64,000 nt of DNA. Origin: JAMZMI01 sp047632435. Lineage in GTDB: Bacteria; Bacteroidota; Bacteroidia; Cytophagales; Cyclobacteriaceae. A program made the position numbers and the translations under genes. This document shows positions 44,145 to 52,728 of this stretch, piece by piece. The notes below the pieces were generated by a model, which ran no database searches, was not told the DNA's origin, and worked only from the letters and a program-made list of their open reading frames with translations. The DNA is taken from positions 114,550 to 178,549 of the forward strand of contig JBLICU010000001.1 of the NCBI GenBank assembly GCA_047632435.1, in the 5' to 3' direction. The first letter of the stretch is position 1; each line of letters begins with the position of its first letter.

Positions 44145-44774
44145 CTATCTGAAGTCAATGACTTCAATTCCCTTGTATTTAGTAGGATTGAACAAGAATC
44201 CCTCATCTTTTAGGTCTGGTTTTTCCTGAAAATTAGTGATGGAATAGACGTAAGTATTGCCTGATTTGTCCATTACTGTGAAGTCTTTTAACTCATCTTT
44301 GGCACCTATGGTCATTTTAATCTTAAAGTAGCTTTTGCTTTTATCCTCAGGATCTAATTCAACAAGTCGGTCGCCAACAATATTGGTTTTTACTAGATTG
44401 TATTTGAATCCTTCTTTATAAAGATCGTAAATGTTTCCAATGCTGATTTCTTGCTCTTCAGGTTCATAGGTGGTCACTGTAACCTCAGAGATTTCCTCAT
44501 TGTAACTCCATACATCTGTGCCATCATTGAATATTTCCTGACCAGCTACTTTGATGATATACTTGTTGCCTTTCACCGTGATATTTCCCTTAAAGGATTC
44601 GTTGATCCCAACTTCAGTATTCTCTAATTTTTGAGAAAAATCAGCACTAAAGGCATTTAGTTTCTTGTATTTGGCACTCATCGCATTCAAAACTGCTAAA
44701 GCATCTTCATCATATTGAGCAGTTGCATTGAGGCTCAAAGTGAGACCAAAAAAGAGATAAAAAAGGTTCTTCAT
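44145..44774 (-). CDS. LolA-like periplasmic lipoprotein carrier
   Basis: 209 residues from the ATG at 44774, which starts with a signal peptide (MKNLFYLFFG...NATAQ); the longer frame runs into the ftsK gene. The mature part has the LolA/LolB beta fold: NAFSADFSQKLEN, GNITVKGNKYIIKV, and KIKMTIG. In Bacteroidota LolA-like proteins shuttle lipoproteins to the outer membrane without a LolB. It is 10 bases after ftsK and probably shares its transcript. Confidence 0.85.
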   Translation of the reverse strand: MKNLFYLFFGLTLSLNATAQYDEDALAVLNAMSAKYKKLNAFSADFSQKLENTEVGINESFKGNITVKGNKYIIKVAGQEIFNDGTDVWSYNEEISEVTVTTYEPEEQEISIGNIYDLYKEGFKYNLVKTNIVGDRLVELDPEDKSKSYFKIKMTIGAKDELKDFTVMDKSGNTYVYSITNFQEKPDLKDEGFLFNPTKYKGIEVIDFR

Positions 44775-44784
44775 TTTTTTTGTT

Positions 44785-47325
44785 TTAATTTCTACTTTCA
44801 AGTCCTGACAATAACTGTTCCAAAGAATATTCATCTGGAATTAATACTTCTCGGGCTTTACTTCCTTCAAAAGGACCTACTATTCCTGCGGCTTCCAGCT
44901 GATCTATCAACCTACCTGCACGGTTGTAACCTAATTTCATTTTGCGTTGTATCAATGAAGTACTTCCTTGTTGATGCAAAACGATGATTCTTGCAGCGTC
45001 TTCAAACAATACATCACGGTCAGAAAGATCTACTTCACCTATTCCTGAGCTTTCTTCGCCCACAAACTCGGGTAGCATATAGGCTGAATCATAGCCACGT
45101 TGATCCGCAATGAATTCGCAAATCCTATCGACTTCTGGGGTATCAACAAATGCACATTGGAGTCGGATAATTTCGGAACCCATGGAAAGCAACATATCTC
45201 CTTGACCGATGAGCTGATCGGCACCACCCGCATCGAGAATGGTTCTTGAGTCAATTTTAGATGTAACTCTGAATGATAGTCGTGCAGGAAAATTGGCTTT
45301 TATAATACCTGTAATCACATTAACGGAAGGCCTTTGTGTAGCCACAATCAAGTGAATACCGATGGCTCTGGCGAGTTGTGCCAAACGAGCAATAGGAGTT
45401 TCAACTTCTTTTCCGGCAGTCATCATTAAATCCGCAAGTTCATCAATGACCAATACGATATAAGGTAAATACCTATGTCCTTTATTTGGATTGAGTCTTC
45501 GGCCTGTAAATTTCTTATTGTATTCTTTCAGGTTTCTGCAACCTGCATCTTTCAGCAAATCGTAACGCTGATCCATTTCAATACATAGCGAATTCAAAGT
45601 ATGAATAACCTTGGTCGTATCAGTGATGATGGCTTCATCTGTGCCGGGAAGTTTAGCAAGGAAATGTTTTTCTAGTTTGTTGAAAAGTGTCAGTTCCACC
45701 TTTTTCGGATCTATCATAACAAACTTCAACTGGGAAGGATGTTTTTTGTAGATCAATGAGGTAATGATCATGTTTAAACCAACTGATTTTCCCTGACCGG
45801 TAGCTCCAGCCATAAGAAGATGTGGCATTTTGGCCAAATCGGTTACAAAAACTTCATTAGAGATTGTCTTACCCAGCACGATGGGCAATTCTTTATCTGA
45901 CTTACTGAATTTTTCTGTCATGATGACGGATTTTACATCCACCATTTCTTTGTGCTTGTTTGGCACCTCTATACCGATAGTTCCCCTGCCAGGAATAGGC
46001 GCGATAATTCTGATGCCCAATGCCGATAAGCTCAAAGCAATATCATCTTCCAGATTTTTAATCTTAGAAATTTTAACACCGGCTTCTGGTACAATTTCGT
46101 AAAGCGTAACAGTTGGGCCTATGGTGGCTTTGATACTGGCTATTCCAATTTTGAAATTGATCAGTGTTTCTACAATCTTATCTTTGTTTTGTTCCAGCTC
46201 GTCTTTGGAAACTTGTACGTCTTTTGGAGGATAGTCAATCAGCAAATCAGGCCCAGGGTATTTATATTTTGGCAAGTCGAGTGTGGGATCATAATTCTCC
46301 ATATGATCAATGCGGGCCTCAGTATCCTCCGGTATTTCAACTTCCAAATCGAGATCATCAACTTCAATTTTATCCTCCTCAATCTTATTAGGTTCAATGA
46401 TTTCTAATGATAATTCCAATTCTTCTTTGGGCGCTGGTTTTTTTGGGGTACTGTTTTTCTCCAAATCCCAACTTTGAGTATTGTCCTCAACAGGCAGATC
46501 TCCTTGTTTATCCTCCTGCTCTACTTCTTTTTTAATCTGATTTAATATAAAATCAAGTGATTTATCTTTTTCAACTTCACTAAAGTCTTCTAATTCAAAT
46601 TCCTCATTACTCGAAGAATCTTCATCCAATCCTTCATCGGTATCTTCTGCATGTTCCTCAGTTGATAGTGGATTTGAAGTAGGGCTAAATCTATTTTTAA
46701 AATTGGCAATGAGATCCTCGATCAACGCTATACTGGTGATGTTGAAGAAATACATATTAAAAACGAGGAAGAGAAAAATCAGGAAAAGTATGGATCCCCA
46801 TCCCATAAATCCTTCTAAAACAATGGCCATTTCATACCCGACTCCACCACTCACAAAACTCCATTCTGAAATTTCATCAGAGCTGAGCATGAAGTAACCC
46901 AAAAACATGCTTACCCAAAGCAAGTAAAATACAGTAAATGCAAAGGATTTGGAAATAGAAAATAATCGTTGGCGCCAGACGATTCTATGGCCAACTAAAA
47001 ATACAAATGGAGGGATAAGTAGCGCTGCAATCCCAAACCAAAGAAAGATAAAATAGTGTGCGGTAATCGCACCAAAAAGCCCAAACCAGTTTTGAACCTC
47101 CATGCCTGATTCCTTGATTTCTGTTCTGGTAAATGCCTCAACTACACTTTGATCTGCTTTGCCAGTAATGATGTAAGAAATAAAGGCAACCGCAAGGAAG
47201 GCTGAACACAGCAACAAAAAGAGACCGATGGCTATATGAAATTTACGATCATTCAAAAAGTCAACTTTGAATTTGAATGATTTTGAATTGTCAGCCTTTT
47301 CGCTCTTATATGTATTTTGTGCCAT
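44785..47325 (-). CDS. ftsK: DNA translocase FtsK
   Basis: 846 residues: four N-terminal membrane segments (about 30-190), an acidic linker (about 215-340), a motor with Walker A GATGQGKS (507-514), and a C-terminal gamma domain (about 785-845; SLIQRKMKLGYNRAGRLID). FtsK pumps DNA at the septum and activates XerCD recombination at dif; xerD lies in this window. The linker is short compared with E. coli FtsK. A -7-like element lies immediately upstream. Confidence 0.96.
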   Translation of the reverse strand: MAQNTYKSEKADNSKSFKFKVDFLNDRKFHIAIGLFLLLCSAFLAVAFISYIITGKADQSVVEAFTRTEIKESGMEVQNWFGLFGAITAHYFIFLWFGIAALLIPPFVFLVGHRIVWRQRLFSISKSFAFTVFYLLWVSMFLGYFMLSSDEISEWSFVSGGVGYEMAIVLEGFMGWGSILFLIFLFLVFNMYFFNITSIALIEDLIANFKNRFSPTSNPLSTEEHAEDTDEGLDEDSSSNEEFELEDFSEVEKDKSLDFILNQIKKEVEQEDKQGDLPVEDNTQSWDLEKNSTPKKPAPKEELELSLEIIEPNKIEEDKIEVDDLDLEVEIPEDTEARIDHMENYDPTLDLPKYKYPGPDLLIDYPPKDVQVSKDELEQNKDKIVETLINFKIGIASIKATIGPTVTLYEIVPEAGVKISKIKNLEDDIALSLSALGIRIIAPIPGRGTIGIEVPNKHKEMVDVKSVIMTEKFSKSDKELPIVLGKTISNEVFVTDLAKMPHLLMAGATGQGKSVGLNMIITSLIYKKHPSQLKFVMIDPKKVELTLFNKLEKHFLAKLPGTDEAIITDTTKVIHTLNSLCIEMDQRYDLLKDAGCRNLKEYNKKFTGRRLNPNKGHRYLPYIVLVIDELADLMMTAGKEVETPIARLAQLARAIGIHLIVATQRPSVNVITGIIKANFPARLSFRVTSKIDSRTILDAGGADQLIGQGDMLLSMGSEIIRLQCAFVDTPEVDRICEFIADQRGYDSAYMLPEFVGEESSGIGEVDLSDRDVLFEDAARIIVLHQQGSTSLIQRKMKLGYNRAGRLIDQLEAAGIVGPFEGSKAREVLIPDEYSLEQLLSGLESRN

Positions 47326-47340
47326 GCTCGGTTATATCGA

Positions 47341-47348
47341 CAAAAGTA
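47341..47348 (-). promoter_or_regulatory. Candidate promoter of ftsK (TACTTTTG)
   Basis: CAAAAGTA reads TACTTTTG on the minus strand, matching TAnnTTTG, and CTTG (47369-47372 complement) lies about 20 bases upstream as a near -33 match. It sits in the 32 bases between pyrD and ftsK. Confidence 0.4.
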
Positions 47349-47357
47349 ATGGAGTTT

Positions 47358-48395
47358 TTAGCCTCTGCCAAGATCAGACAATATTGCTTTATTGATCTCC
47401 TTAATTAATGCTGGTCCACGATAAACCAGACCGGTATAGATTTGGATAAGGTCTGCTCCAGCTTTTAATTTTTCCAGCGCATCTTCTCCTGATAATATAC
47501 CTCCGACAGCAACAATCGGAATTTTTTTATTTTTTGATCGGATGTATTTAACCACTTCTGTTGATCGATTCAAAACCGGCGCACCACTCAATCCTCCATT
47601 CCCTATTTTTTCCAGAGAAGCAGCACTTTCTCTCAAACCAGATCGGTCTATGGTTGTATTAGTGGCTATGATGCCATCAAGATCAATGTTTTCAGCAATC
47701 TCGAGAATGTCGTCAAGTTGTCCATCGGTCAGATCTGGAGCAATTTTTAATAGAATTGGTTTTGGATTTTTCTTCTTATTGTTAGCGACTTGTAAACATT
47801 TCAGAAGGTTTTCCAATGGTTCCTTTTCCTGAAGCTTACGCAAATCCGGTGTATTGGGCGAGCTTACATTCACCACAAAATAATCCACCACAGGATAGAG
47901 CTTTTCGTAACACTTCAAATAGTCATTTTCGGCTTCTTCATTTGACGTAATTTTATTTTTACCAATATTTCCGCCCACGATGATGCCTTTGGGTCGCTTT
48001 TGTAGATTTTCAAAGGCCATCTCCATGCCGTCATTATTGAAACCCATGCGGTTAATGAGTGCATTGTCCTTTTTTAGACGAAATAATCGAGGTTTTGGAT
48101 TGCCTTGCTGTGCCACTGGGGTCACTGTACCCACTTCAATAAAACCAAATCCCATTGATGCAAACTCATGAATGAATTGAGCATTTTTATCAAATCCTGC
48201 GGCCAATCCTACTGGATTTTTGAATTTTAACCTGAATAATTCCTTTTCCAGTTTTTGATTTTCAATTTTATAAATCCTTGAAAAAATGGATTTGGCAAAC
48301 GGAAATTTGAATAAGAATTTTAATGTTTTTGTAGTGAAGTGGTGCGCATTTTCTGGTGAAAGTAGGAAAAGAAGCTTTTTGATTATTGAATACAT
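47358..48395 (-). CDS. pyrD: Quinone-dependent dihydroorotate dehydrogenase (class 2)
   Basis: 345 residues. KNPVGLAAGFDKNA, NVSSPNTPDLR and the FMN-binding VAVGGI motifs fit membrane-associated class 2 PyrD, which passes electrons to menaquinone. The N-terminal helical extension is typical of class 2. It is in the same strand as ftsK and pyrF but not adjacent to other pyrimidine genes. Confidence 0.94.
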   Translation of the reverse strand: MYSIIKKLLFLLSPENAHHFTTKTLKFLFKFPFAKSIFSRIYKIENQKLEKELFRLKFKNPVGLAAGFDKNAQFIHEFASMGFGFIEVGTVTPVAQQGNPKPRLFRLKKDNALINRMGFNNDGMEMAFENLQKRPKGIIVGGNIGKNKITSNEEAENDYLKCYEKLYPVVDYFVVNVSSPNTPDLRKLQEKEPLENLLKCLQVANNKKKNPKPILLKIAPDLTDGQLDDILEIAENIDLDGIIATNTTIDRSGLRESAASLEKIGNGGLSGAPVLNRSTEVVKYIRSKNKKIPIVAVGGILSGEDALEKLKAGADLIQIYTGLVYRGPALIKEINKAILSDLGRG

Positions 48396-48422
48396 TCAGT
48401 AAAACCGGTTGAATAATTAACT

Positions 48423-48430
48423 CAAAAATA
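48423..48430 (-). promoter_or_regulatory. Candidate -7 promoter element of pyrD (TATTTTTG)
   Basis: CAAAAATA on plus reads TATTTTTG on minus, 28 bases upstream of the pyrD ATG. No clear -33 element is seen. Confidence 0.3.
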
Positions 48431-48560
48431 AAGGGTTGATTTGGCTTATGAGCACAGTGATTCAATCTTTACTCAAAAACTAGTGTCATGCCAATGCTGT
48501 TGTGTCTGTTGAGTTGAAAAGAACGAGGTTTGGGCTGGCTTAAATAGTGTTGACATGGCA

Positions 48561-49460
48561 TTAGCTTCGGGGATGATAATCCATTATTACCTGCTTCAGA
48601 TAATCCCGATCCAGATGGGTGTAAATCTCTGTGGTAGTGATAGATTCATGTCCCAGCATTTCTTGTACGGCCCTAAGATCTGCACCGCCTTCGATCAGGT
48701 GTGTCGCGAATGAATGCCTGAATGTGTGGGGACTTACGGATTTTTTCAAATTGATGGCTATGGCCAAATCTTTAATAATCATAAACACCATGACTCTGCT
48801 CAGTTTGGTTCCTCGTTTATTTAGGAATACAAAATCTTCATTTCCCTTTTTAATTTCCTGATGCACACGCACTTCACTTTTATAGATTTTGATTTGTGTC
48901 AGTGCTTCCCGCCCAATAGGAACCAACCTTTCTTTACTTCCTTTGCCTATTACCCGGATGAATCCAATGTCTTCATAGATATTGCTGATCTTCAATTCGA
49001 TCAATTCTGAGACCCTCAGACCGGAGCTGTAAAGGGTCTCAAGCATGGCACGGTTTCTTGTTCCCTGTGATGTCGAATGATCTATTGCTGCAAAAAGCGC
49101 TTCTATTTCATGAAACTCCAGCGTGTCGGGAAGCTTCCGTCCAAGCTTTGGTGCTTCCAGCAATTCGGATGGATCAAGGTCAATCATTTGTTCGTAAAGG
49201 AGGAATCTGTAGAATGACTTCAATCCGGAAATCATCCTGGCCTGCGAATATTGTGAAAGGCCTAACTCATTGATGAATTCTATAAAATCTACCAAATCTT
49301 GCTGAGAAACTTTTACTGGCGATCGATCTATGCCCTTGATTTCGAAAAACTCCTTTAATTTCGTGATGTCACGCAGATAAGCATCAATTGAATTCTGAGC
49401 AAGAGATCTTTCTAGCTTTAGGTAATTTTTGAACTGCTTGATATAAATGTCCCAACTCAT
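48561..49460 (-). CDS. xerD: Site-specific tyrosine recombinase XerD/XerC family
   Basis: 299 residues. N-terminal SAM-like core-binding domain and catalytic domain with R149, H245, R248, H271 and nucleophile Tyr280 all present. The HTFRHSFATHL and GHESITTTEIYTH motifs are canonical. It resolves chromosome dimers at dif with FtsK. XerC and XerD are hard to separate by sequence; the call follows length and best pattern match. No neighbouring att sites or mobile genes suggest it is the housekeeping enzyme. Confidence 0.88.
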   Translation of the reverse strand: MSWDIYIKQFKNYLKLERSLAQNSIDAYLRDITKLKEFFEIKGIDRSPVKVSQQDLVDFIEFINELGLSQYSQARMISGLKSFYRFLLYEQMIDLDPSELLEAPKLGRKLPDTLEFHEIEALFAAIDHSTSQGTRNRAMLETLYSSGLRVSELIELKISNIYEDIGFIRVIGKGSKERLVPIGREALTQIKIYKSEVRVHQEIKKGNEDFVFLNKRGTKLSRVMVFMIIKDLAIAINLKKSVSPHTFRHSFATHLIEGGADLRAVQEMLGHESITTTEIYTHLDRDYLKQVIMDYHPRS

Positions 49461-49650
49461 GATTAGCGAATTTAGGTTATGGAACCTGCTTTAACGGAGT
49501 GTTTGTAAACATATTCAAGGAACAAGAGTTTTAATTTACCAAAAATTGATTTGAACAGAAATCCAATAACCTAGATTAAAGTTGAAAATGATAAAGTAAT
49601 TGAGGTATTGAATTGCCAATTATTTTCACCAAAAACCAAAACACCTACCT

Positions 49651-50070
49651 ATGAAAATAATAATAATTAATGGCCCGAATTTGAACCTACTTGGAAAAAG
49701 AGAAGTAGAAATCTATGGCAGCCAGTCTTTCGAAGATTATTTTGAAACTTTGAAAAAAGCATTTGCCGAAATTGAACTTCAATACTTTCAGTCAAATAGC
49801 GAAGGGGCTCTCATGGATAAGCTACACGAGGTTGGTTTTTCATATGATGGTATCATTGTGAATCTGGCAGGATACACCCATACTTCTGTGGCATTGGCAG
49901 ATGCAATTGCTGCTATTAAAACCCCAGTCATTGAGGTGCATATTTCTAATATTCATGCCAGAGAGGCTTTCAGACATAAAACTTTCACAGGGGCCAAAAG
50001 TGTTGGGATCATTTCTGGATTGGGACTTCAAGGATATGAATTAGCAATCAGGTATTTGTTGAAACAATGA
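49651..50070 (+). CDS. aroQ: 3-dehydroquinate dehydratase, type II
   Basis: 139 residues. IINGPNLNLLGKRE, NSEGALMD, NLAGYTHTSVA and EVHISNIHAREAFR carry the catalytic Arg, Tyr and His sites of type II enzymes. It makes 3-dehydroshikimate in the aromatic amino acid pathway. Its stop overlaps the aminotransferase start (ATGA). Confidence 0.95.
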   Translation: MKIIIINGPNLNLLGKREVEIYGSQSFEDYFETLKKAFAEIELQYFQSNSEGALMDKLHEVGFSYDGIIVNLAGYTHTSVALADAIAAIKTPVIEVHISNIHAREAFRHKTFTGAKSVGIISGLGLQGYELAIRYLLKQ

Positions 50071-51125
50071 ATGTAGCCAATTTTTACCCAGGACCATCAA
50101 GAGTATATTCCAATATAACCGAATTCATCTATGAGGCATATATGGAAGGTGTGATGTCAGCGAATCATCGCAGTGCATTTTTCATGGAAATGATGTCCGA
50201 AACAAAGGCCATACTGCAGGAAAAACTTCTGATTCCTGCTGATTATGAAATAGCGTTTACATCTTCCGCCACTGAAAACTGGGAAATCATATCTCAGTCT
50301 TTGACTAAAAAGGGGAGTTTCCATTTTTTCAATGGAGATTTTGGTAAAAAGTGGTTTGAGTATGCGCAAAAACTTGGGAATGCACACGAGAAGGCGTTTG
50401 ATATCAATGAAGAGTTGCCAGATGAATTAATTGGTGATGGCTATGATGTGATCTGTGTCACTCAAAATGAAACTTCTAATGGTACTCAGGTTTCAAATAC
50501 CTTATTGAAAAAATTGAAGGATGAAAATCCTGATAAACTTTTGGCCGTGGATGTTACTTCATCTTTAGGAGGAGTGATTATCAATTTCGAAAATGCCGAT
50601 TACTGGTTTGGTTCCACTCAAAAATGTTTGGGACTTCCGGCAGGATTAGGTGTGCTCATTCTTTCCCCAAAGGCGGTTGAAAAAGCTTTCGAAATCAATG
50701 AACGGAATCATTACAATAGTTTGGTCAGTCTCATAGAAAACGCCAGAAAAAATCAAACAGCATATACCCCCAATGTTCTTGGTATTTATTTATTGAATCG
50801 AACCCAGAAGGTTTCAAAAGGAATAGAACATCTGGAAGAAAAATGCCTGAAAAGGCTCATGTATTATGATGAAATGCTTCAGAAATTGGCTGGTTTTGAA
50901 TATCTAGTTGAGAATGAAGCAGTACGATCCAAGACAGTACTGACTTTAAAATATGATGATCCTGCTAAGCTTCGAAAGGATTCTCTTCAATTCGGAATTG
51001 AGTTGGGCGCAGGTTATGGAGCTTGGAAATCATCAACTTTTCGCATCGCGAATTTCCCGGCGATTAAAACCAAGGAGATAGCCAAACTAACAAGCTACCT
51101 AGAGGGGAAGTATTTAAGGAGTTAA
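50067..51125 (+). CDS. Class V aminotransferase, phosphoserine aminotransferase-like
   Basis: 352 residues. NFYPGPSRVY at the start, SSATENWE, VDVTSSLGG and FGSTQKCLGLPAG (PLP lysine in TQK) match SerC-like class V aminotransferases. The true SerC reaction gives phosphoserine from 3-phosphohydroxypyruvate; a related substrate is possible. It is translationally coupled to aroQ through a 4-base overlap. The gene ends near a convergent TPR gene. Confidence 0.82.
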   Translation: MNVANFYPGPSRVYSNITEFIYEAYMEGVMSANHRSAFFMEMMSETKAILQEKLLIPADYEIAFTSSATENWEIISQSLTKKGSFHFFNGDFGKKWFEYAQKLGNAHEKAFDINEELPDELIGDGYDVICVTQNETSNGTQVSNTLLKKLKDENPDKLLAVDVTSSLGGVIINFENADYWFGSTQKCLGLPAGLGVLILSPKAVEKAFEINERNHYNSLVSLIENARKNQTAYTPNVLGIYLLNRTQKVSKGIEHLEEKCLKRLMYYDEMLQKLAGFEYLVENEAVRSKTVLTLKYDDPAKLRKDSLQFGIELGAGYGAWKSSTFRIANFPAIKTKEIAKLTSYLEGKYLRS

Positions 51126-51151
51126 TTAAAATGAATTTTAGTTTCCGGTCT

Positions 51152-52456
51152 TTATCTCCGTTGCAACTTCACCGGTGCTTGGATCCAACAAGGTGCGATG
51201 ATGGTGCCGCCTTCTTCGAACCCTTCTGTGAATATTTCTTCGATTGATGGAAACTGCTCTTTGGCTTGCTTCATTAATTCCGCATTTCCGGCTCTTTTGT
51301 ACATTTCAAAAGCTGCAATAAAAACCGCTCGATCGACCACCCTGCTTTTACCTTCTTTGCATTCATTATAACTGTGAAAGTATAAATTTCCAATCAACTC
51401 CAAAGCTTTTGGATCTTCGGATTTGATACTCAGTGCCTCAATCGCTCTTGTTCTGGATTCGGTCTTTTTATCAAGTCTTGAAAGTGCCAGAGCCTGTTTG
51501 AAAAGTATCTCGAATTTCTCCTGATCAGTATCTGCCAGTTTCTGAGCGAGTTGATAAAACTCAACGGCCTTGATAAATGAATCAAACGACATATATCTAT
51601 CACCTATTACTTTTGCCAAGTTGGCGCTCGGTTCTTTCTCATAAAGTAAAATTGCAGCATCCAAAAAATAAGGTTGATGCGTACATTTTACCCTTAAAGA
51701 ATATGTAACCACTTTCTTGACAATGTTTATATCGGTAGGATCAGCTTTCATTTTTGGAACTATTTTCTCTTCAATGAATTTGCAGTTCAGTAAGTCCACC
51801 GTATTAAAAAGTGCATCCACTTTATTCTGTTCCTTCTTAAGTTTTTCAACGTTCCCCCCTTTTGAAATCTTTTTATCTATCACATTGGTAACTCTATCAT
51901 AGATTTCAATAACCCTTTCCCCTGTCATTTCCTTTGGTTGATCTTTATAGTAATAGACACCAAGTGTCATATAAGGAGTTAAATTAAAATCGGAAATCTC
52001 ATTCACATCCAAATCGAATAGAGTGTCATAAAACACATCTAATAAAGGGTACCTTTTTGTATCCTTATAGAAAAGTTTGAATGCGGCATAAGCTTTTCTG
52101 TCGATGGCAGATATATCATCAAATTTCTCAATTCTTTGGTCATACATCCAAAGCAAAGAATCTTCTAGTGCCGTGCGTCGCTTTTTGCTCAGCTCTGTTT
52201 CCAGTATGTTTTCAATGTTTTTGGCACCATCCTGATAAATAGACGGGTGGAGCAGTGGATTATTGATGTACAGCCAATTCAATGTTTTTAGTGAGCTGCC
52301 ATAATCATCCAAATCCATCAGTACTTTATAATATGCTTGTTTTTCCAAAGCGATGCTTTGGGTTTCGTGATCTTCAGGCCATGCCCATTCTGTCTGTGCC
52401 TGAACGAGTATGGACGTCAATAAACACAAAATAAGAATCGTGAATTGTCTGAGCAT
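51152..52456 (-). CDS. Secreted TPR-repeat protein of unknown function
   Basis: 434 residues with a signal peptide (LLTSILVQAQ) and then helical repeats with TPR character (for example SFIKAVEFYQLAQKLAD, DQEKFEILFKQALALSRL). It has no enzymatic motifs. It is likely a periplasmic or surface scaffold. Convergent with the aminotransferase gene. Confidence 0.65.
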   Translation of the reverse strand: MLRQFTILILCLLTSILVQAQTEWAWPEDHETQSIALEKQAYYKVLMDLDDYGSSLKTLNWLYINNPLLHPSIYQDGAKNIENILETELSKKRRTALEDSLLWMYDQRIEKFDDISAIDRKAYAAFKLFYKDTKRYPLLDVFYDTLFDLDVNEISDFNLTPYMTLGVYYYKDQPKEMTGERVIEIYDRVTNVIDKKISKGGNVEKLKKEQNKVDALFNTVDLLNCKFIEEKIVPKMKADPTDINIVKKVVTYSLRVKCTHQPYFLDAAILLYEKEPSANLAKVIGDRYMSFDSFIKAVEFYQLAQKLADTDQEKFEILFKQALALSRLDKKTESRTRAIEALSIKSEDPKALELIGNLYFHSYNECKEGKSRVVDRAVFIAAFEMYKRAGNAELMKQAKEQFPSIEEIFTEGFEEGGTIIAPCWIQAPVKLQRR

Positions 52457-52626
52457 AAATGGATATTCATGGATTAAGAAACTGAACAGATTCTTTTGAG
52501 ATTAGTGATAGCTAGTTACGTTGGATTTATAAAGATAAGAAATCGCAGTTCAAATACGACCAAATATTCTTTCGAAATTTAATTCCATATTCATTTAGAG
52601 CTTGTTGGATATTAAACATTTTAATC

Positions 52627-52640
52627 ATTTTACGTAAAAT
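52627..52640. repeat. 14-base perfect palindrome upstream of the glycoside hydrolase gene
   Basis: ATTTTACGTAAAAT is fully symmetric and lies about 90 bases before the start at 52729. It could be a regulator operator; no adjacent regulator gene is seen. Confidence 0.35.
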
Positions 52641-52728
52641 CTAATGATCTGGTTCATTTGAGTATCATCTAAAGTACTTGTCACAAATGTTAATTTCCGA
52701 TCGAGATGCAATTATATTGAGCCTAAAG

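Noticed and set aside
48396..48560. Possible dif or attachment site next to xerD
   Set aside because: No 28-base dif-like arm pair was seen, and there are no mobile genes near it; xerD looks like the housekeeping enzyme.
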